From Oscillospiraceae bacterium (GTDB lineage: Bacteria; Bacillota_A; Clostridia; Oscillospirales; JAAYXM01): a stretch of 10,005 nt of DNA. This document shows, piece by piece, positions 6,553-10,005 of this stretch. Under the pieces are notes generated by a model. It did not search any database. It was not told where the DNA came from and worked only from the letters and a program-made list of their open reading frames with translations. A program made the position numbers and the translations under genes. The stretch covers positions 1 through 10,005 of the forward strand of contig JAFQVE010000468.1 in NCBI GenBank assembly GCA_017408185.1, written 5' to 3'. Within the stretch, counting starts at the first letter, position 1, and every line of letters begins with the position of its first letter.

Positions 6553-6581
6553 TTGACATTTTGTGAGGTTTGGGATAAGAT
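6553..6581 (+). promoter_or_regulatory. Promoter of the purine nucleoside phosphorylase gene
   Basis: TTGACA (6553-6558) and TAAGAT (6576-6581) are 17 bp apart, the same box pair as at 4619-4647. A TATACT at 6581-6586 overlaps but would be 22 bp from the -35. The promoter probably drives the phosphorylase, kinase and dehydrogenase genes. Confidence 0.7.
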
Positions 6582-6612
6582 ATACTTATAATACAAAGAA
6601 AGGGCTATAGTG

Positions 6613-7446
6613 ATGTGCGATATATATAAAAAGCTTATTTCGGCAAGGGATTATGTTCGCGGCAAGGTGAATTTTATTCCGGAAATTGCAATAGTTCTCG
6701 GCTCCGGGCTCGGCGGGCTTGCCGACGAGATAGAATGTGTCGGAAGTGTGCGATACAGCGACATTCCGGATTTTCCTGTATCCACCGTTGCGGGACATGA
6801 GGGAAGATTTGTGTTCGGATATCTTGAGGGTGTTCCGGTTGTTGCAATGCAGGGAAGAGTTCATTTCTATGAGGGATATGACATACACGATGTTGTTGCG
6901 CCGGTTCGCATTATGGGACTTTTAGGTGCGAAGAAGCTTATTCTCACAAACGCGGCGGGGGGGATAAACCAAGGGTTTGCGCAAGGCGCGCTTATGATGA
7001 TAACGGATCACATATCAAGCCTTGTTCCGTCACCGCTTACCGGCAGAAATATTGATGAACTCGGTGTCCGTTTTCCGGATATGAGCGAGGTGTATTCAAA
7101 GCGATTCCGCGATGCCGTAAGGGCTTGTGCAGAGAAGCTTTCTATAGATATAAAAGAGGGAGTGTATATCCAGACCTCCGGACCTAATTATGAAACGCCT
7201 GCAGAAATCCGCGCGTATGAACGGATGGGTGCAGATGCCGTCGGAATGAGCACTGCAGTTGAAGCAATGGCAGCGCGTCATATGGGAATGGAGCTTTGCG
7301 GTATAAGCTGCATAACGAATATGGCGGCGGGGCTGAGTCCGCGGCCGCTCACTCACGAGGAGGTCAAGGAAACTGCAGACCGCGTAAGCCGCGATTTTAA
7401 GGCGCTTGTGCGTGCAATAGTGTCGGAAATAAGTAAAATAGGTTGA
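6613..7446 (+). CDS. Purine nucleoside phosphorylase, trimeric 6-oxopurine type
   Basis: A 277-residue cytosolic enzyme that splits inosine, guanosine and their deoxy forms with phosphate into base and (deoxy)ribose 1-phosphate. The features match the trimeric class: GSGLGGLADEI with the phosphate-binding Ser31, GHEGRF (His62), RVHFYEG (His84) and TNAAGG (112-117). The family signature from QTSGPNYETPAE to GADAVGMSTAVE follows. Glu194 and Asn236 (in ITNMAAG) line up with the residues that select 6-oxopurines in the human enzyme (Glu201 and Asn243), so adenosine should be a poor substrate. A GTG directly before the ATG is an alternative start; the ATG lies 8 nt after AAGGG. The next gene, a sugar kinase, starts 55 bp downstream with no terminator between, so the two may be co-transcribed. 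Confidence 0.94.
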   Translation: MCDIYKKLISARDYVRGKVNFIPEIAIVLGSGLGGLADEIECVGSVRYSDIPDFPVSTVAGHEGRFVFGYLEGVPVVAMQGRVHFYEGYDIHDVVAPVRIMGLLGAKKLILTNAAGGINQGFAQGALMMITDHISSLVPSPLTGRNIDELGVRFPDMSEVYSKRFRDAVRACAEKLSIDIKEGVYIQTSGPNYETPAEIRAYERMGADAVGMSTAVEAMAARHMGMELCGISCITNMAAGLSPRPLTHEEVKETADRVSRDFKALVRAIVSEISKIG

Positions 7447-7471
7447 ATAAGGCACAAGAATATGGTAGAAT
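7443..7471 (+). promoter_or_regulatory. Possible internal promoter before the kinase gene
   Basis: TTGAAT (7443-7448, overlapping the phosphorylase stop codon) and TAGAAT (7466-7471) are 17 bp apart. It could give the kinase and dehydrogenase expression independent of the phosphorylase. Confidence 0.5.
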
Positions 7472-7501
7472 AAAATATATTCATAAAAAGGGTGCATTCT
7501 G

Positions 7502-8584
7502 ATGAATATTGAAGGCATTTGCAGAACATTTTGCATACGCGGTGAGATTGTCGCGTGTGACGTTATAAAAAGCGGAAACATAAATGATACATTCAAGGTA
7601 AGCTTTCGCGACGGTGAGAAGGAAAGCTGCTATATAGTTCAGCAGATTAACACATATGTTTTCCGCGAACCGCAGAAAATGATGGAAAACATCTCGCGGG
7701 TTACAGATCATATTGCGTCAAAGCTCGGTGATGGGTGCGAGCGTATGGTGCTTAAGTTTTTAAAGACGGAAAAAGGAGACAGCTGTTTCTTTGATGATGA
7801 AGGAAAGTGCTGGCGTGCGTATCGGTTTATCGACAATTCCGTAACCTTTAACTCGTGCGAGGATCTCGAGATTCTTTATCAGGCTGGCTTGGCATTCGGA
7901 CGCTTTCAGATGGAGCTCCGCGATTTTGATGCGTCGGGGCTTTATGAGACCATTCCGGATTTTCACGATACCGAGAAGCGTATGAACACTCTCCTTTCAC
8001 ACGTTGATGAAGACCCGCTTGACAGAGCGCGTGATGCCGGGGATGAGATTTCGTTCTTCCGCGAGAATCTTGACAGGGCGGTAAAGCTTACGAGAATGCA
8101 GAAGCAGGGACTTTTGCCGCTTCGTGTTACGCACAACGATACAAAGTGTAACAATGTTTTGTTTGATACGGAAACGAAAGCAGCCCTTGCGGTAATAGAT
8201 CTTGATACGGTTATGCCGGGGCTTGCTCTCCACGACTACGGCGATGCAGTTCGTTTCTCGGCAAACACCGCAGAGGAGGACGAGCCGGACACATCCAAAA
8301 TCGCGCTTGACAACGGGAAGTTCCGCGCATTCACGGAAGGCTTTCTCTCGGCCTGCGGCAATGTTTTGACCGAGCGGGAGAAGGAGAATCTTGTAGACAG
8401 CGTAATTGTGATAACGATGGAGCTTGCGGGAAGATTCCTTGACGATTATCTCACGGGAGATAAATATTTCAAGACGGATTATCCGGGACACAATCTCGTC
8501 CGTACCCGTGCGCAGGTAACTCTTGCACGGGATATCATCGCAAGATATGACGAGCTTAATTTGATAGTAAAAGAAATACTATAA
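7502..8584 (+). CDS. APH-fold sugar kinase, N-acetylhexosamine 1-kinase-like
   Basis: A 360-residue kinase of the aminoglycoside phosphotransferase fold. The catalytic loop is THNDTKCNNVLFD (210-222), with catalytic Asp213 in HND. VIDLDTVMPG (231-240) is the metal-binding segment, with Asp233 and Asp235, followed by HDYGDAVRFSA. This HNDTK...DLDTVMPG...D-GD-RF pattern and the length match N-acetylhexosamine 1-kinases (NahK/LnpB type), which make GlcNAc- or GalNAc-1-phosphate. The N lobe holds GNINDTFKV (25-33) as nucleotide loop and YIVQQIN (44-50) as hinge region strand. No lacto-N-biose phosphorylase or UDP-sugar gene is beside it, so the substrate could be another sugar. AAAGGG lies 9 nt before the ATG. 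The dehydrogenase gene starts 25 bp after its stop. Confidence 0.82.
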   Translation: MNIEGICRTFCIRGEIVACDVIKSGNINDTFKVSFRDGEKESCYIVQQINTYVFREPQKMMENISRVTDHIASKLGDGCERMVLKFLKTEKGDSCFFDDEGKCWRAYRFIDNSVTFNSCEDLEILYQAGLAFGRFQMELRDFDASGLYETIPDFHDTEKRMNTLLSHVDEDPLDRARDAGDEISFFRENLDRAVKLTRMQKQGLLPLRVTHNDTKCNNVLFDTETKAALAVIDLDTVMPGLALHDYGDAVRFSANTAEEDEPDTSKIALDNGKFRAFTEGFLSACGNVLTEREKENLVDSVIVITMELAGRFLDDYLTGDKYFKTDYPGHNLVRTRAQVTLARDIIARYDELNLIVKEIL

Positions 8585-8609
8585 ATAACAAAAAGGATGG
8601 TAGAAACAA

Positions 8610-9410
8610 ATGGGATTTTTAACAGGTAAAACAGTAATCATCACAGGTGCAGGACGCGCAGTGCTCTCTGACGGGAGATGCGGCTCTATCGGCTACGGTA
8701 TTGCAACCGCATATGCAAAAGAGGGCGCAAACATCGTTATAACGGGAAGAAACGTAAAGAAGCTTGAGGATGCAAAGGCAGAGCTTGAAAAGCTTTACGG
8801 CATCAAGGTGCTTATTCTTCAGGCGGATATCGCATCCGGTACGGATAACGAAGCTACCGTAAAGAAGGTTGTTGACGAAACAATGAAGGAGTTCGGGCGC
8901 ATTGACGTGCTTATCAACAACGCTCAGGCATCTGCTTCCGGTGTTCCGCTTGCAGAGCATACAACAGAGCAGTTTGACCTTGCAATGTACTCCGGTCTTT
9001 ACGCAACCTTCTATTATATGAAGGCGTGCTATCCGCATCTTAAAGAGACAAAGGGCTCGGTAATTAACTTTGCTTCCGGCGCAGGTCTTTTCGGAAACTT
9101 CGGTCAGTGTGCATACGCTGCTGCAAAGGAAGGCATCCGCGGACTTACCCGCGTTGCTGCAACGGAGTGGGGCAAGGACGGAATAAACGTAAATATCGTT
9201 TGCCCGCTTGCATGGACGGCTCAGCTTGAGCAGTTTAAGAATGCATATCCCGATGCGTTTGACAAAAACGTTCATATGCCGCCGATGGGACACTTCGGCG
9301 ATGCAGAGCTTGAAATCGGTCGCGTCTGCGTACAGCTTGCACATCCGGACTTCAAGTATATGACGGGCGAAACCCTCACACTTGAGGGCGGTCTCGGTCA
9401 GCGTCCGTAA
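8610..9410 (+). CDS. Short-chain dehydrogenase/reductase with enlarged glycine loop
   Basis: A 266-residue SDR, close to the classical length of about 250. The nucleotide loop starts TGAGR (12-16) but carries about nine extra residues (AVLSDGRCG) before SIGYGIA (26-32), where classical members have TGxxxGIG. R47 in TGRN suggests NADP(H). NNAQ (103-106) replaces the usual NNAG. Ser156 (FASG) and Tyr169-x3-Lys173 (YAAAK) form the catalytic set, and GETLTLEGG closes the fold. It should be an active oxidoreductase on a hydroxyl or keto group; the substrate is unknown. It lies 25 bp after the kinase gene with no promoter between, so they are likely co-transcribed. The ribosome site is weakly defined (AAAAGGATGG, about 9 nt before the ATG). 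A terminator hairpin follows. Confidence 0.9.
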   Translation: MGFLTGKTVIITGAGRAVLSDGRCGSIGYGIATAYAKEGANIVITGRNVKKLEDAKAELEKLYGIKVLILQADIASGTDNEATVKKVVDETMKEFGRIDVLINNAQASASGVPLAEHTTEQFDLAMYSGLYATFYYMKACYPHLKETKGSVINFASGAGLFGNFGQCAYAAAKEGIRGLTRVAATEWGKDGINVNIVCPLAWTAQLEQFKNAYPDAFDKNVHMPPMGHFGDAELEIGRVCVQLAHPDFKYMTGETLTLEGGLGQRP

Positions 9411-9430
9411 AGATACGAATAAATCACTGC

Positions 9431-9464
9431 GGGATTGTAGCGAAATGCATTTTGCTACAATCCC
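9431..9464 (+). terminator. Terminator hairpin after the dehydrogenase gene
   Basis: GGGATTGTAGC (9431-9441) pairs perfectly with GCTACAATCCC (9454-9464). GAAA/TTTT extends the stem to 15 bp around a TGCA loop. Only TTT follows before GGGG, so it is a strong hairpin with a weak T-run. Confidence 0.65.
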
Positions 9465-9494
9465 TTTGGGGCTTTAGAAAAATAGTGCAGAATG

Positions 9495-9546
9495 AGCAAA
9501 TCGGACCCGAAGTAGTACATAAGTACGTCGAGAGGTCCGATTTGCT
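9495..9546. repeat. Long bipartite hairpin
   Basis: AGCAAATCGGACC (9495-9507) is perfectly complementary to GGTCCGATTTGCT (9534-9546). Inside, CGA (9508-9510) pairs with TCG (9528-9530) and GTAC (9515-9518) with GTAC (9523-9526) around an ATAA loop. No T-run follows on either strand, so it does not look like a simple terminator. It resembles a dispersed palindromic element. Confidence 0.6.
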
Positions 9547-9550
9547 TATA

Positions 9551-9671
9551 GTATAAAGTGTAACTAAATCCTCAAATTCGGCTTCTGCCGAATTTTCAAT
9601 TTACTTTCAAACTTCATACCATATACTTTTTCGATGTTATCTGCAAAAAATATCACTTTTACACTTTATGC
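9551..9671. repeat. 121-bp stretch bounded by 13-bp inverted repeats, MITE-like
   Basis: GTATAAAGTGTAA (9551-9563) and TTACACTTTATGC (9659-9671) are inverted repeats matching at 12 of 13 positions. Between them lies a perfect 9-bp hairpin, AAATTCGGC (9574-9582) with GCCGAATTT (9587-9595) and a TTCT loop. There is no coding potential inside. The layout fits a small non-autonomous element, but no target-site duplication is visible. Confidence 0.4.
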
Positions 9672-9676
9672 GGTCT

Positions 9677-9696
9677 GGGCTGTTTTGCTACAGCCC
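9677..9696 (+). terminator. Terminator-like hairpin
   Basis: GGGCTGT (9677-9683) pairs with ACAGCCC (9690-9696) around a 6-nt loop and is followed by CGTTTTGTG. TGCTACA (9686-9692), which overlaps the loop and 3' arm, can instead pair perfectly with TGTAGCA (9712-9718), so the two structures exclude each other. Confidence 0.4.
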
Positions 9697-9778
9697 CGTT
9701 TTGTGTAAAAATGTAGCAGACATAAATTCAGGAATGGCGCAACGTATTTGGAATAAAATCATAGAGTTGGAATATAAT

Positions 9779-9832
9779 ATGCACTGAATAAAAAATATTT
9801 ATTGGCGAAGTTTGTTAAATGCACTGAATAAA
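9779..9832. repeat. 14-bp direct repeat pair upstream of the DUF4143-type ATPase
   Basis: ATGCACTGAATAAA occurs at 9779-9792 and again at 9819-9832, exactly 40 bp apart. The second copy ends one base before the -35 box of the ATPase promoter. The placement and near four-turn helical spacing fit an operator bound by a regulator. Confidence 0.6.
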
Positions 9833-9833
9833 C

Positions 9834-9862
9834 TTGACAAAAATCGAGATGTTTGATAAAAT
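9834..9862 (+). promoter_or_regulatory. Promoter of the DUF4143-type ATPase gene
   Basis: A perfect TTGACA (9834-9839) and TAAAAT (9857-9862) are 17 bp apart, 30 bp before the GTG start codon. Confidence 0.75.
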
Positions 9863-9892
9863 GAATGCATAAACTCAAAGGTGGTGTTTTTT

Positions 9893-10005
9893 GTGATAGC
9901 AAGAGAAGAATATATGCAGTTGCTTATAGATTTCAAGGATAAAGATTTGATTAAGGTTGTGACGGGAATCAGACGCTCGGGTAAATCTACTCTGTATGAG
10001 CTTTA
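9893..10005 (+). CDS. ATP-binding protein, AAA_14/DUF4143 type, N-terminal end (partial)
   Basis: Only the first 37 codons are in the window; the gene runs off the right edge. Translation from GTG at 9893 begins IAREEYMQLLIDFKDKD after the initiator, then VVTGIRRSGKSTLYEL with Walker A GIRRSGKST at about residues 25-33. A short N-terminal lead, a strand reading into TGIRRSGKST, and a hydrophobic helix is the characteristic start of stand-alone ATPases with an AAA_14 domain and a C-terminal DUF4143 domain, usually near 400 residues. Their function is not established; they are often present in many copies and associated with mobile or accessory DNA. AAAGGTGG lies 8 nt before the GTG, and no in-frame ATG competes until residue 8. 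The C-terminal domain cannot be verified here. Confidence 0.8.
   Translation, partial: MIAREEYMQLLIDFKDKDLIKVVTGIRRSGKSTLYEL

Larger units (their letters stand above)
9411..9892. other. Gene-free 480-bp region rich in palindromes and repeats
   Basis: No credible open reading frame was found in this stretch. It holds, in order, a terminator hairpin (9431-9464), a long bipartite hairpin (9495-9546), an inverted-repeat-bounded stretch with an inner hairpin (9551-9671), a terminator-like hairpin with an alternative pairing partner (9677-9718), a 14-bp direct repeat (9779-9832) and the promoter of the next gene (9834-9862). Confidence 0.8.

Noticed and set aside
7096..7596. A 166-codon minus-strand frame across the phosphorylase/kinase junction
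   Set aside because: It overlaps two well-supported genes and their promoter, and its translation has no family features.
8619..9344. A 241-codon open frame on the minus strand opposite the dehydrogenase gene
   Set aside because: It lies wholly antisense to a clear SDR gene, is cysteine-rich without any recognisable motif, and has no ribosome site. It is a by-product of the codon bias of the real gene.
9411..9892. Possible CRISPR array
   Set aside because: The repeats here are different from one another and the one exact direct repeat (14 bp) occurs only twice; there is no array periodicity and no cas gene.

Overview
The window looks like a chromosomal segment from a low-to-mid GC, Gram-positive, probably anaerobic Firmicute of the class Clostridia. 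The reasons are the S-layer homology (SLH) protein tail, strong AGGAGG/AAGGAG-type ribosome binding sites, sigma-A-like promoters (TTGACA with 17-18 bp to TATACT, TAAGAT or TAAAAT), an ECF-type vitamin transporter, a type III pantothenate kinase and a clostridial-type AraC regulator. This placement rests on gene style; there is no rRNA or marker gene in the window.

Layout. 1-241 (+) is the 3' end of an SLH-domain surface protein, followed by two hairpins. 364-810 (-) is a low-molecular-weight tyrosine phosphatase. 946-2127 (-) is an AT-rich AAA/ORC-like ATPase with its own near-consensus promoter. 2128-2397 holds that promoter and an open stretch that may be a gene remnant. An AraC-type regulator (2398-3261, -) and an M20 metallo-amidohydrolase (3390-4586, +) diverge from a shared control region with two back-to-back promoters. 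4619-4883 is a compact self-contained unit: promoter, a 49-residue zinc-ribbon protein and a terminator. On the minus strand, coaX (5673-6437) is followed by an ECF transporter S component (4897-5580), which together suggest pantothenate uptake and phosphorylation for CoA synthesis. Divergent from coaX, the plus strand carries a purine nucleoside phosphorylase, an APH-fold sugar kinase resembling N-acetylhexosamine 1-kinase, and a short-chain dehydrogenase (6613-9410).

The 480-bp gap at 9411-9892 is rich in structure. It has a terminator hairpin, a long bipartite hairpin, a 121-bp stretch bounded by near-perfect inverted repeats, a further hairpin with a competing pairing partner, and a 14-bp direct repeat placed 40 bp apart just before a strong promoter. 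That promoter drives an ATPase of the AAA_14/DUF4143 type that runs off the right edge.

Most genes here are housekeeping or salvage functions. The least explained material is the small zinc-ribbon gene, the repeat-rich 9411-9892 gap and the two unrelated stand-alone ATPases. No CRISPR array, tRNA, rRNA, transposase or clear defence operon was seen.
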